Assembly: GCA_014058105.1 (NCBI GenBank)
Contig: JACGCM010001329.1
Span: 868,001-932,000 of the forward strand
DNA length: 64,000 bases
Direction of reading: 5' to 3'
Source of the DNA: Kingdonia uniflora
Taxonomy: Eukaryota > Streptophyta > Magnoliopsida > Ranunculales > Circaeasteraceae
This document shows, in pieces, positions 33,482-45,341 of the stretch. The first letter of the stretch is position 1, and each line of letters starts with the position of its first letter. The notes under the pieces were generated by a model. That model did not search any database, was not told where the DNA came from, and saw only the letters and a program-made list of their open reading frames with translations. A program made the translations under genes and the position numbers.

Positions 33482-34190
33482 ATGCCATCTTTTTATTTAA
33501 TTGTTTCTTGAAATAAAGTTTGACATTGATATTAGGCAATAACCTTTTAATTTATAATTAAACTTGTTCTTGTTATTGAAATATGTTATTTTTTACATTA
33601 ATTGTTTTTAGTTAATGAAATTTATAACAACTATTGTGATTATGACCCGATTAATATGATTGTTGTATATTGAAGCAAAATAACTGTTAATGTGACAAAA
33701 ATTGGGACGTTTATATTTGCAACATATAAAATGACTAATTGCCATGTCTTAAAATGTAATTATTATGACTGATGTTGTGACTGTTATTTGTGATATATTT
33801 TTTATGACGTATAAAACAACTTATAAATGTGTCACTAGATATTTTAAAAATTGGCTACTACGATTATTATTTTCGATGCTTAGATTAGCGACGCATAGAG
33901 CAACGAATTTTATAGTCATAAAAAATATGAAATATGTCGGTTATTGCGACTAAGAATTGTGGCATTCTATTACAACCAAAAAAGCAACTGTTAAAAGAGT
34001 CATAAATTTTAGTAAATACGACGGATACTTCGACCCGCCCCTCAGTCGTTAATTTACGACACTTTTCAAGTCGATAACATAAAACTACTACAAAAAGAAT
34101 AACGCTTCTTTCAACTAAAATGGATGTCGCTTTAGCAAAATAATGACTGACCTGCCCCATCATTTTTTACTCAATTTTGCATCTTCTTCC
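33482..34190. other. Element E right end
   Basis: AT-rich, with many 'gtgactgtt', 'gcgac', 'gtcgt' motifs and an 'actactacaaaaagaataac' block (34,087-34,106) resembling a CACTA end. Two 'caaaa-ttgagtaaa' type ends face the left border. No gene. Confidence 0.5.
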
Positions 34191-34850
34191 TCGGTGGCTG
34201 CTGAAAAGTGTGTCGAACTGTAACTTGATGTAGTTTGTAAAGTAATCTGTGAATTATCTAGAACACCTGTTATCTGTAAAGTAATCTGTAAGGAATTTTC
34301 AAACTAATGAAATGCCATCGTTCTATTATTCTTATGTTGAGTCTCTAACTGCATAACTTATATGTATAGTTTTTTGTGCGAACTGGTTTGTTGGGTTTTT
34401 AGCAATAATAATCCAAACTGTTGATGAAACAAAACGATGGAGTAGTTGTGACCAAATCGAACTGCCAGGATCTTAGTATGTATTTTGGTATAGGTAGTAA
34501 AATTTGAGGTTGAAAAAATAGAGGAGTTCGAAAATGTACCCAGGTCGTTTTGGTGAGAGAAACTGAACGATTGGCTTAAGATGATTTGGGTAGTTGTAAG
34601 GGCATGTGTATATTTACGAGCTATAGATTTAAATTGGTATCTGTCTGTAGGTACTACCACTGGACATGCTTGATTGTATGTAACGATCTGCATATCTGTG
34701 TGAATAAAATTATTAGGAGATAGGGAAAGTATGACCAATCACAATATTTTCTGGCTTCTTCTGATATTCATATTTTTAAAATTTTGCATAGTAATCCTTC
34801 ACCAAATTTTTTAGGGCGATTTAGATCTTCAGAGATCTTCAAGTTATCTA
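34191..34850. other. Element A sequence between E and antisense ORF1'
   Basis: No coding seen. A direct repeat, 'tgtaaagtaatctgt(g/a)a', occurs at about 34,236 and 34,276. Confidence 0.45.
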
Positions 34851-34857
34851 TATAAAG
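34851..34857 (+). promoter_or_regulatory. TATA-like box of antisense ORF1' in element A
   Basis: tataaag, 71 bases before the ATG at 34,928, in the antisense-ORF direction. Confidence 0.5.
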
Positions 34858-34927
34858 TAGTGGTCTTTGTCTGGTGTACCATGTAGCTGTTGCAGGGACA
34901 AGTTGTTGTGGAGGTAGGATAAAAACC

Positions 34928-35275
34928 ATGATAAGAACGCGTTCTCAGCGTGTACATCATGCAGTGGAAGGTATGTTCCATATCAAGGTCGCTGAACTTC
35001 GTGAACGATATTTTTGTCAGTTGCCTTATGATGTTGTTTTACCGGAATGGCCGTTGAAGTTGGGTGGCTTAGATGATGAAGGCAGGCTTGCAGAGTATGA
35101 CCATTTTTTCAGTGTGACATGTTCCATAAACTGCTGTTGGATGCAACTTTACGAGAAGAAGTTGTTCGAGAGATCGCACGGGAGAAGCTTGCTGAAGAGG
35201 ATGAGAGAGCAGCAAGAGGGGAAATACCATGTGGTATGGTGAATCATCCAAGCTACTTTAAATGTAACTATATGT
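34928..35275 (+). pseudogene. Antisense accessory ORF1' of element A
   Basis: ATG at 34,928 opens 'MIRTRSQRVHHAVEGMFHIK VAELRERYF'. The frame is open to 35,242, but from about 35,130 the better coding appears in another frame ('REEVVREIAREKLAEEDERA', then 'PCGMVNHPSYF'). The N-terminus aligns with 24,453 and with element B 43,831 (shared 'DVVLP' with B). The direction is opposite to pol. Function unknown. Confidence 0.55.
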
Positions 35276-36360
35276 AATTGTAAGCTGCAAACTTTGTGAG
35301 TTCGAGATAAATAAGTACTTTGTTTGCAGTAATCTGTTTCTCTTACCTGTTAAATTGAGCATGAGACAAATTGAATCTGCGAATTAAAATGAATAAGATC
35401 AAGGTGTTTGTGGACTTTTCATATGGCATATATTGTGGACTACAGCTGTCTAATTGTAACAACTATATAGATAATTTCGAATTTGAATATTGAGCTATTT
35501 TTAGGAATGTCATATATATGCTGGCACGATTTTGTATAAAAGTAAGGTGATTGGTCGTTTATACTGCTTTGGGAAAGAGGGGCATAATTTTTTAATGGCA
35601 GACAATAGAGATAGACGTGATGATAGTAGACGTTATCACAGAAGTCTTGATGATGTTGTAAGATGAAAAGACATGCCTGTAGAGACAGTAGGGGTGACTG
35701 ACATGTGTCTGAAAGAGCCGTTGTTTCGTAAACCGAGGAAGAGTGTAAAAACTAGTATCTCTCTCCCTCATAAATTATTTATAGTTGCAAAGAGAGAAAA
35801 AAATGGTGTAACCCATATCTCCAGAGAGAGGAAACGTTTGAGTTCCAAGTCTGATCTGGTAGGGAAAGTTTCATCCGGTGATAGAAATCTATTGGAGAAA
35901 CGACAAGAGCGGTCAATTCCTGTGAGACGTTCGGGCAAAGCAAAAAATTACGGTTCTTCGTGTACAGGTTAGTGATATGTTCTACTGGTTGTTTCTGTAA
36001 GTTGTAATATGTATATGTTTTGATTGTATATTGTTATGGTATGAAAGTAATTGTGGGATATCCAAAGGTTGGGAATGTAAGTATATGGGCTGAGGAATTG
36101 CCTGTAGTTTTCTATTTATACACAAGTTTTAGGTATGGGTATAGACTGTAGAGAGGGAAAAATGCTTTTTGGAGAAGAAGAGGGAAAGTTGAAAATGATT
36201 TACTATTATTTTTGGAAAGTTTAAAAGCAAATGCTTTGACTGGGTAAAAAGTATGGGTGGGGTTGTTTCTGCTGTGTGTATAGTATAACATGTAATGTAG
36301 GGATAATGATAAAAAAAAAAGTGTATCTGTAGGTCCAGTATGCGTTTAAAACCATAAATC
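35276..36360 (+). other. Element A antisense region between ORF1' and ORF2
   Basis: Mostly non-coding. A 99-codon open stretch (35,673-35,972) is Lys/Arg/Ser-rich and may be the basic N-terminus of ORF2 or a separate remnant. Confidence 0.4.
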
Positions 36361-39300
36361 CCATGAGTAAAAGTGTAGTATCATCGAGTCCAGAGGAAAC
36401 ATCATCGTTGGGGAGGGATGACGATTGTAATGTAATGGAAGGGATTGTAGATAAGATAGAAGTTACTGTAGGTGTAGATGCTGGGGAAACCAGTGAAGTA
36501 GAGAAAGTTATAGAGAAAAAGGATACCAAGGTAAAAGATAAATTATTTTTGATATATCTAGAGGGAGTAGATGTAGGGAAAGAACTTCAGAAATATAAAA
36601 AGAAATTACATGGAGAATAGAGAAATTAATATGATGGACCAAGGCCGGTGGTTTAGGGCTTATGTGCCAGGGACAGGCAAGGAAGCGATATACTACCAAG
36701 TTCCTTGCCTAGATAAGTGGAAAAAAGAAGAAGGGTATTGATGCTGATATAAATATCTCATACTATAATGGTGTGGGGATAGTAGGCCCGAATGATGGGT
36801 TTTTGTGCTATCTGAATCAGGTCATTTATGGCCTTAAAATTCATCTGACCTACTTTCAGAAAGAGGTCATGAATGTTTTGTAGTGCTACCCTGCCCAATT
36901 AAATGGGAATATATATGAGATGATGAGGTTGTGTGAGGCACTGAATAAAAAGTGGAGAAGGAAAGGTACTGCCAAGAAGTTCGAGGCAGATGACGTGCTA
37001 AAATTTTATAATATAAAGTTCGTCAATGGTCGTAATAGTGGTTACCTGTATAGTGATTTGTCTAGGCCAACAAAATTGATCTCGAATCTGTGGGTAGACC
37101 ATGGAATGACCACCTTTGTATGGGTAGGGGGAAACTGTATGCAAGTTCCAGATGAACCAGTGCTCGTTCAAAACTATAAGTATTATAATCTGAGAAAGTA
37201 ACATTTGTCAACTTCGACTAACATTCAGCGTGCCTTTGAGCTGCTAACCATTTTCTTGTTTCTTGTTTATCAGGTTCCAATCCTACATCACTGCCTAATA
37301 ATACTAGCTTGTTCGACTGTGTAGCCCTTGAGCAGGGCGAGTTGAAGCAGGTACTGGGTGAGTTAGGTATCCAGAGGGATAAGAGGGTAGATTCTATAGT
37401 GCCTAAAGTTCAACGAGCTCACGAAAATTGAGCTATGGCTGAAAAGAAGAAGGCCCGTTTTTTTGTATATGATGTCACTAGTCTTCCTCCGCCTGCGCCA
37501 GAAAATATAAACGTGAAACAAAGGACGCGGAGGTCGAGAAAGTCAGCTTCGGAAATTCCGTTTCTACTATAGGGGTAGTTCCTGAGAAAAAGGTCGTTAA
37601 TCCTGCTGTTGGGGATGTAATGGAGGAGCAGGTAGTGAGTGAAGTCGCTCCTGCAGATTCGTATTCGCTTAAAAGGAAGTGACATGAAGGTGAAGGAAGT
37701 AATCGCACTAATGCTAAAGCTTCGGCCAAGATGAGAGAATTGGAGCAACAATACTGTTCTATGGCGGGGACTGATCCACATCAGCTCGACAATGTATTTC
37801 AACAGCAAACTTTTACGGTATGTAATAAAATCTTGTTTGTACTGTATTAGAATATAATCTGTTGAATGAAGGAGCTCGAAGCAGAGCTTGAGATAGAAAA
37901 ATAGAAGAGGGTAGAAGATGCAAAGGCTACTAAAGAGTGGTATACAGAGCTGTCTGAGCATAATAAGGTTATGTCAGGAGCATGCGATGCATTGCAGGTA
38001 GAAAAAGATTTCTTTGTTCAATCTTTTTATAGCTTTTGGTTGACTCTTGCTGATGTAGAGCTGAGCCAAACTGACAAATACAATGAGATAGTCTTTCCTT
38101 CGGATGTAGAAGATGAAATAATGACTAATGTTGTTACTCCAGCTGATGTGTCTGCTACACCAACTGAACCCGTTGTAGCTGATGACAAGAAAGTAAATCC
38201 TCTATCTGAGGTAAAGATAAGCATGAATCCTTAACCAATCTGTGGTATTTTGTTTTGAACTATGCAGTTCGTTTGACTTTGATGGGATTGTATTCTGTAT
38301 GGTTATAAAACTATTTAAGTTTGATAGACGTTTTAATATGCTCTTCTTAACTGTTTGTATGATAACGAGATATTTGTAATATGTGTAGGAGGTAGAGCAG
38401 TTAAGAAAAACTATTTCTGACCTGGAGAGATCGTTGGGTAGAGCGAGGGATTCGGTGGCTCGTGTTCAACAAGTATTAAATAAAACTGAGTATCAGAGAA
38501 AATAGTTTAAGTTTAACTCAGAGAAAAAATTTAAAGAATTATATGACCTTCAGTGTAGATATGCTAAGATAAAAATTGAAAAGGATGAGGTTTTAAGAAA
38601 AAAAGAGGAAAGGGGGGGGGGTATTACGAAAACTGAAAGAGTTGACTTGTTTCAGTGACCCGAGTGATAAGGCTAGATGTCAAAAGCTATTGGTAGCTCT
38701 GACATTGTACTTTGAGGCTGAAGTAGATAATGAACGGGGTTTAATAGAAGCTTATAAAAAGCTCTTAAAGGAAAATGGTATTGTACCTGACCCAGCTTGA
38801 GTTATATTTCTAGCTTAAGAAGCACATAATCGTCATAGTGTTGAGGCGAAAAAATGCTCAAATCGAGCTGGGGTGTTCGCTATATGGGGTAATGTAGGAC
38901 CTTTACCTGATGCTCTTGACTTTATGTAGGACTGGAGGGCAATGAGGATTGTGTTTTTCAGGATAAGGAAAGAATAAATAGGGGCACAACAGAAGTTGGA
39001 GGGTGAGATAAAGGAATTACAAGATGTATTGACGCAACACATGGAGCAAAAAATGTCTTTAGCAACTCAATTGTCGTAAGGTATATCTGCTCGAAAGAAG
39101 ATAGAAGGTGATGTTAGGGCATTAGGTGTTTTACAAAAAGAAATGTGCAAGCGCCTGTACCGGGCGTATATGCAGTTGAAGGAGTATTTGCATCCCTCAC
39201 GAGAAAAAGTTACTACTCGAACGAAGCATGGGCATCATATAAAAAGTGTAATTGAATTTTAAGGAGGGGAGCTGGCGAGGGTGGAGAACGAATTTAGGAA

Positions 39301-40961
39301 GTATGTAATGGATTGTGAGAAGGATTTCAATATAGAGAATAAAAAAACTAAAAATATGTAGTTTACAAAAGACGCGGAGGAAAAGGTTGTTGAAAAACCA
39401 ACTCTTAGATCGAGAAAAAATATGTCAGAGGAGGATGAAGAGAAGGTCGAGAGCCTGAAACCTCGGTCTTGGCATAAGCAACGTCAATAAGAGCTGGTGA
39501 CCTTTATAGCTCCTTTAGATGTTCAAGTAGAAAACTTAAAAAGTGTGAGAAGTATGGGGCAATCTTCTCATAGTTCGAAGAAGCAAAAGTAGAGTAGTTC
39601 AATGGCCTATCGAACTTGCATATGCATTAGATTTTTGTACACTGTTTGGATGTGAAATGAAATTTGTTCTCTATGTTGATTATATATAAAGTACTCAAGT
39701 ATTATGTTTTGTGAGTAACCTTGTGACATGTAATCTATTTGAATATGCAAACTAGTATGTATGTGAATGTTAACTATTATTACAGGGTGAACTGACAGAG
39801 GTTCAAAAGTAGTGTAAAATGTTCTGCATTTTAAATAAAAAAATTGAGGTGACAATAATGGAAGAGCAAAGTGTACTGGTTCGTTTGACTGAACAATTGG
39901 AAGATAAGGGAGCCAAACTGGCCACTGAGCTGAAAAAGATGGACGGACTAAAAGAAGTTATAAGGAAAAAAGATTTGAAAATTTTGGATATTTTAGGACA
40001 AATCAAACAACAAGGGACGGAGTTGATACCTGCGCGAACTAAAATTGTCGAATTGTTGGTGGTATTGAAGAAAGAAGAGGATAATGTTAAAGATTTGTAA
40101 TATCATATAAATATGCTTGAAGCGAAAATAATTGACGCACGAGTAGCTGTGAAGGAGGCAAATGGGCGCACCCGAAAACATAAAGTGTTGTGGTGTGTTA
40201 CCAATATAATGATAAAAAAGATATAAGAGGCCCATAGAGAGCATAACAAAATAATAAATAAGGATTGGATCAAGATCTGTGCTTTAGAACATTCTGTCCA
40301 AACGTTGAGGTTAGACGTTTTGGAGTACCAATCGGAGAATGGAGAACTGGGTGATGCGAAGGACAAATTGAAGGTTGATCTTTTGAGGGTAGAACTGAAT
40401 CTTGAGGCAGAAGTGTTAGAGAAGAAGCGTAATCAAGCTCGTATAAAAGAGTCAGCAATCTTGGTGGAAAACATGGATGAATTTATGGCGATAATGGAAA
40501 CTCGTAATGATGCAATGCTGAGTGAAAAATGAGCGGTGGAAAAATGTTATAGAAGTTTGGAAGCTATGCTGAAGGAAGCTAAAGGAAAGTTTATCGAGTT
40601 TATTATTCCTGATAAGGTGAAATGCGAGGCTAGTGATGTGCATGAGAGAGAGATGATGGCAGTGCTCTCCATCTTTATGTCTGAGTTCAAGAGACTGGAA
40701 GTGGAAAACAAAACTTTATATGGCAGCTTGGTTGCTAATAGTGTGTAGTGTGAGATGTGGTTGTTAATATCTAAGTACCTGGATCCCATGATGGCAAAAA
40801 TTGGTGTTCTTACAAAGAATAAGGTTAAAGAAGGAAAGCAAATTGTGACTGGGAGGATGCCAGAGTTCATGCGTCGGCGACTTCATGGAGAAAGTTCATG
40901 TGGTGATGTGCTGCCTGATTGCTCAAGCGATTGCTCGAGTAATATCTCGAGTGATTGATGA
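36361..40961 (+). pseudogene. Antisense accessory ORF2 of element A (PF04195-like plus coiled coil)
   Basis: An acidic, Ser-rich start lies at 36,363-36,620. Next is the conserved block at about 36,760-37,201 ('GPNDGFLCYLNQVIYGLKIH', 'YPAQLNGNIYEMMRLCEALN', 'NLWVDHGMTTFVWVGG'), which resembles the 'putative gypsy type transposon' domain PF04195. Basic linkers and long coiled coils follow (38,396-38,640; 39,819-40,100; 40,305-40,958). The last coiled-coil part is one frame interrupted by TGA at 40,530-40,532 and TAG at 40,746-40,748, and ends in an Asp/Ser-rich tail at 40,958. Introns may separate the blocks. Direction is opposite to pol. Element B has the matching gene at 45,342-47,587. Confidence 0.6.
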
Positions 40962-41149
40962 GGCGTTATGACTGTTAGAAGGAATTTTTCATACTATAAC
41001 AATGAAAATATAGTAGATAAAGTGTAGTAAAGTTGGACTAAAAATAAAATTATTGATCTATATATATTTTACTGACCTTTTGACAAATCAATTATAATGT
41101 AGGAGTCTGGTAGTAATTTTGTTGAACTACTAGTCATCCCATCGTATAA

Positions 41150-41615
41150 TAGAGGATTGGTTTGACGGAAGCAACAAACAACCGATTGTGTAATAGATGA
41201 CCAAATTAGCTAAAAGTAACAAATGATATGTAATGTAATGGAAAATTAGTTTGACTAAAGCAACAATTGATTTGTAGTGTGATTGAAGATCAGTTCAGCT
41301 GAAGCAACAAACGATCTGTAATAGAAGATCAGTTTGGTTGAATCAACAAACGATCTGTAATGTAATCGAAGATCAATTCGGCTGAAGCAGCAAATGATCT
41401 ATAATAGAAGATCAGTTCAGCTTAAGCAACAAACAATCTATAATAGAATATCAATTCGGCTGAAGCAACAAACGATCTGTACTATAAGATCAGTTTGGCT
41501 TAAGCAACAAACAATCTATAATTGAAGATTAGTTCGGCTGAAGCAACAAACGATCTGTAATGTAATAGAAGATCAATTCAGCTGAAGCAATAAATAATCT
41601 ATGATATTTGTAACA
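41150..41615. repeat. Tandem array between antisense ORF2 and integrase of element A
   Basis: About nine to ten copies of a roughly 40-bp unit: 'gaagatcagttcggctgaag' followed by 'caacaaacgatctgtaat'. Copies vary by a few bases and small indels. Confidence 0.9.
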
Positions 41616-41844
41616 TGTATATAGAAGTACTTGCATAATATATTAGAAAAATATTTTAATGTAGGGCAACTAAACATAAATCTTTCATTGTTGCAAGATT
41701 AACGTACATATAATATTAAATAAAGTACTGTATTAAATATTATAAAGTACTCTGATGTAGTGCAATCAAACATAAGTAATTTATTGATGTAAGACTGACG
41801 TACAAGATGATAGATTTATTAGAAAAGTATACTATGATAAATTA

Positions 41845-42925
41845 TTATCTTCGATATAGCTTCAATCCCCTTGTATTCCAAGGATTAGGTACTCGTTCCC
41901 CATGTTTAGTGGCAAGGTCATAAGAACCAAGTCTACCTTTTCCAATAATGATAAAAGGACCTTCCCAATTCTCTGTGAGTTTTCCATCATTGACTTCCTT
42001 TCTATGCTATGGGATTTCTCGAAGGACGAGATCTTTAATTTTAAACTCTCGATGACGAACTCATTTATTATAGGATTTGGCTAAAGCCTGATGATATCTT
42101 CCTAAGTTCATGATTGCTCGATCTCTTATTTCTTCAATCCAGTTCATGTTACATGCCAACTGGAATTTATTTTCTTCGTCTGTTATGGTATGGTCGTGTA
42201 ATGGGTGATGATATTGAGTGGGGATGATTACTTCAGTACCATATGCTAACAAGAATGGTGTGTAACCAGTCAATACTCGAGGCGTTGTTTGATACGCCCA
42301 TAACAGATGTGGTAGTTCTTGCACCCAATTACCTTTCTTCTCTGTCAAGTGCTTTTTGATTTCGTCGACGATAGTTCGATTAGTGATTTTGGCCAGACCA
42401 TTTCCTTGTGGGTAATATGGATTGGAAGGAGAGTGGATGATATTTTGCTGGTTAAGGAACTTAACGACCCTGGAGCCAACGAACTGAGGTCCTTATCGAT
42501 TTTGATGAGATGGGGGCAGCCAAATCGTATTATGATAGTTTCCCATATAAACTTGATGACTTCGTCCTCACGTGTGTGACACAAAGGAACTACTTCTACC
42601 CATTTGGTGAAGTAATCTATTGCTATGAGGAGGTACTTCCTCTTTCCTGGTACAGTGAGGAATTCTCCTACGAGGTTGAGTGCCCATCTTCTGAATGGCC
42701 ATACAACTTTGCTAGAATGGAGTTCCAAAGCTGGAGCTTGAATTTTGGGTCTGTGTTATTGGCCGACATCACACTTGCTTGCATATTCAATGGCTTGGGC
42801 TTTCATTTTTGGCCAAAATAATCCTTGTGTAAGAGTTCAGTTTGCTAAAGATCGTCCTACTACGTAGGATCCACAAGTACCTTCATAAAGTTCATGCAGA
42901 AAGTCTTGAGCCTCCTTATCAGATA
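41845..42925 (-). pseudogene. pol: Element A integrase
   Basis: Minus strand. The zinc-binding part reads 'SYVVGRSLAN' near 42,840. The core starts 'WALNLVGEF' and 'IDYFTKWVEVVPLCHTREDE' (first Asp). The second block is altered ('HLIKIDKDLSS' where 'DNG.QF' is usual). The third gives 'VLTGYTPFLLAYGTEVIIPT' after the E helix region. The C-terminal chromatin-proximal part ends '...GPFIIIGKGRLGSYDLATKH' to about 41,850. Frames 42,345-42,728 and 42,061-42,348 overlap, so there is at least one frameshift. Integrase would join the DNA copy to the host genome. Element B is inserted at its N-terminal border. Confidence 0.85.
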
Positions 42926-42930
42926 AACAT

Positions 42931-43602
42931 TGTAAAGGCCAAGTTTCGTAAAAGGGGAAACTAGCTCTTACACCATGGGGTTATCTTCGACCTGGGGCTT
43001 AAACAAGTATATAAGATAATAATAAACTATATTATGGAAATAACACACTTGCATGAAGTCCTAGAATGGGTTACTCCACGACCTCTAGCGAGGATTTTGA
43101 ATGATTGATGTTATATATATCGAGTTAGGAGATAGATCGAAGAGGAAGTAAGTTACAGGGCATTTGAAGGTAATCTTGTAGGGCTTTTTGGGAAAGATTT
43201 TCTAACCCCTTTATAGTGCCTCCTCCCTCCTATTTATAGGATATAGAAAGGGCTGAGTCACTATAGGAGGTCAGATTATATGTATATCCTTTGGGGATAA
43301 CTATTCTATACTTGGAGTCTGTTCTAACACTGTAGCTGTCAGGCGGCTCATTTTACAGTTATGTCTGGTGAGCTAACTGTCATACGTGTTTGCCTTCGAC
43401 CATGTATTACCATAGTCTCTATGAATTTTGGTTCTAACAGTTTGTCTTCGGCTTTGACTATAATGTTTTCGAACATTCGGCTGATGTCGGAAGACTTCTT
43501 GGACTTAGTTGCTATCTAGTTAGGCTTCAAGTCTCTAGGTAGGCTTTGATGCAGCCTTCGAGTATTCGACTAGTGCTGGAAGGCTGCAAGTAGGCTACTG
43601 CA
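42931..43602 (-). repeat. Element B 3' LTR
   Basis: Starts tgtaaaggccaagttt and ends ggctactgca; 672 bp. It matches 53,352-54,023. Confidence 0.93.
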
Positions 43603-43615
43603 TTTCCCCCCTCTC
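43603..43615 (-). other. Element B polypurine tract
   Basis: The minus strand reads gagaggggggaaa and touches the 3' LTR. Confidence 0.85.
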
Positions 43616-43784
43616 AGCAGGGGACTCAAAAATTAATATAGATGGCGCGTGCTTAGAAAATTGGTTAGGCATGGGAAGTTGAAGAGTTGACTAGCTGATT
43701 GTGGGTAGTTCTGAGGAAAGTAATTAGTGAGAGTAATTAATGTAAGTGGTTATTAAGGGGGTAATAAATTCCCTTTAATAAAGT

Positions 43785-43791
43785 TATAAAA
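43785..43791 (+). promoter_or_regulatory. TATA-like box of antisense ORF1 in element B
   Basis: tataaaa followed by ggggttg, 40 bases before the ATG at 43,831. The same arrangement is seen for both ORF1 copies of element A. Confidence 0.55.
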
Positions 43792-43830
43792 GGGGTTGTT
43801 ATTCATCTTATTCTCTGAGTAAAATGAACC

Positions 43831-44154
43831 ATGGAAACTACACCAAACATACGTTACCAGAAGAGGATAGAGGTGAGAGAGCGACGCATTAAAGAGAAGA
43901 CTAGGGTCCTGAAGGAAAAATTCTTTGAAGATCAAGGGTTGGACGTGGTATTGCCAAATTTGGTGGAGCTGGAGCCAGGGGAGGCTATCTGTGGATACCC
44001 GTACGAATACTGGTGGAGGGTGATACAGTGGTTGGGTCCGAACGCCAGTAACTGGTATTTCTTGCTGAAAAGCCTGGCAGAAGACCAGGTGGATACTGAG
44101 GATGCGGTCGAGGATGAGGTCGGGATCTGTAAGAACAACCCCGTATATAAATAG
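43831..44154 (+). CDS. Antisense accessory ORF1 of element B
   Basis: An open frame of 107 codons from ATG 43,831 ('METTPNIRYQKRIEVRERRI') to a stop at 44,152-44,154. A basic helical N-terminus is followed by 'EDQGLDVVLPNLVELEPGEA' and an acidic tail ('QVDTEDAVEDEVG'). It is the best preserved of the three ORF1 copies. Direction is opposite to pol, with a TATA box directly upstream. No function known; an out-of-frame ATG at 43,824 precedes it. Confidence 0.6.
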   Translation: METTPNIRYQKRIEVRERRIKEKTRVLKEKFFEDQGLDVVLPNLVELEPGEAICGYPYEYWWRVIQWLGPNASNWYFLLKSLAEDQVDTEDAVEDEVGICKNNPVYK

Positions 44155-45341
44155 GGGGATCTTTGATGTGGTGGTGGGAATGTAGAAGATTTTTGTTATT
44201 GTTGTTGGAGTTGCTGGTGTTGTTCTTTCTCTTTCTCCCTTTTTTATAAGCCTGAGGGCTTTTTTTATTTCCGAATGAAAAACATGTTTGTCGAAGTATG
44301 ATAGTCGAACCATGTTAGGTATTGTAGACGAAGATAAAGTAGGCGTGGTATTAACTGTCGAATGTCAAACTTAGGTAATGAAAACGACTAAAAATGGTAA
44401 GACACTGGGGTTCTATTATATAAAGAAAAGTACTGACCAAAGGTTCGAGTACTAATGTATATGTACGATGGGATAGTTGGAATGCAGACGATGGTTCAAA
44501 AATGAAAGCATGAGAGGGCTCGAATATGTCAAAGCCTGAACATGGGTGCTTCGGCTGTAAAATCTGATAGGCGAAATAACAAACATGTCAAAGGTGGTAT
44601 TGTTCCTAGGGCAGTGTACCGCTGCAAGTCATCATGATGTTTCCTCAGGTTATAGTAAAGAGGTAGAGGTTACACATAGGTTTGAGTTGACAACGTCGGG
44701 CAGTGCGTTAGAAGCTTCTAAAGGGCTAAAAAAGTATTTTGCTGGCGTAAGTGTGTGACACGCACGTAGCAGCAGGTGAGGGTAATATTGGAAAAAGACA
44801 TCGTGGCTGAAAATGAGGGGGGGTGGAGTGGTAATGATAGTGAGTGGGGAAATCAAGGCGGTTTTGTTGTCCTAGGGTGGTATTTAAAGAGGGGAGAGAG
44901 GGAGTCACTGTTTCCAAATATTAATCAAAGAGAGAAAAAAGGAGGAAGAGGGGAAAAGCATACTCCATTGTTGCGGTTAAGCTTGCTAGAGAAGAGAGAA
45001 GAACAACTCGTTATTATTAAGAAATCGGATCTACTCGAATAGGTATGCTTATGTTAACTTAGTAAAGATAGACCTTTTAATTTTGATGTTTCTTCTTCAT
45101 GTGTTCGTTGTCTGTACGATATACTTTTTGGTTGTAACTATGTGATTGAGGAAGGGGGTAACCCATATGGCTGGAGGTCCGACCAAGTGGTGAATTGGGA
45201 GGAATGAGGGGGCGGTTTGGGTGCAGTCAAACATTCAACTGTGGGTTGGGTGATTTGGGGAGGGTAAAAAATAATATGATATTAAAGCTTGATACTCGAA
45301 TATATCAAGCTAATTTTACTCCTCTTCTTTTGTAGCGTATA
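44155..45341 (+). other. Element B antisense intergenic region with a possible second promoter
   Basis: A terminator- or leader-like T-rich block lies at 44,220-44,270. Near 44,879 'ggtggtatttaaagagggga' resembles a TATA region, followed by GA-rich sequence and short frames up to ORF2. No other gene seen. Confidence 0.4.

Larger units (their letters stand above)
24990..34190 (+). mobile_element. Element E: CACTA/En-Spm-like DNA transposon carrying host gene fragments
   Basis: It contains Transposase_24 (Ptta/En/Spm) type exons on the + strand. Both ends are rich in 'gactg/cagtc' and 'gacgac/cgtcg' motifs (25,070-25,200 and 33,600-34,150), like the subterminal repeats of CACTA elements. Near the outer ends 'gcaaaatgagtaaa' (about 24,996) and, inverted, 'gcaaaattgagtaaa' (34,169-34,183) could be terminal inverted repeats, and 'gggcaggt' also recurs inverted. 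The canonical CACTA ends were not located, so the borders are good only to some tens of bases. No TNP2-type DDE transposase is visible, so E looks non-autonomous. It interrupts the antisense-ORF region of element A. Confidence 0.6.

Noticed and set aside
37419..37961. Minus-strand 180-codon frame
   Set aside because: Reverse of antisense ORF2 of element A, low complexity, with no family resemblance.
41150..41615. Regular repeats resembling a CRISPR array
   Set aside because: The repeats are head-to-tail diverged copies with no unique spacers, inside a plant retrotransposon.
43753..44313. Minus-strand 186-codon frame over element B antisense ORF1
   Set aside because: ORF1 at 43,831 has a TATA box and homologues on the plus strand; this frame has neither.
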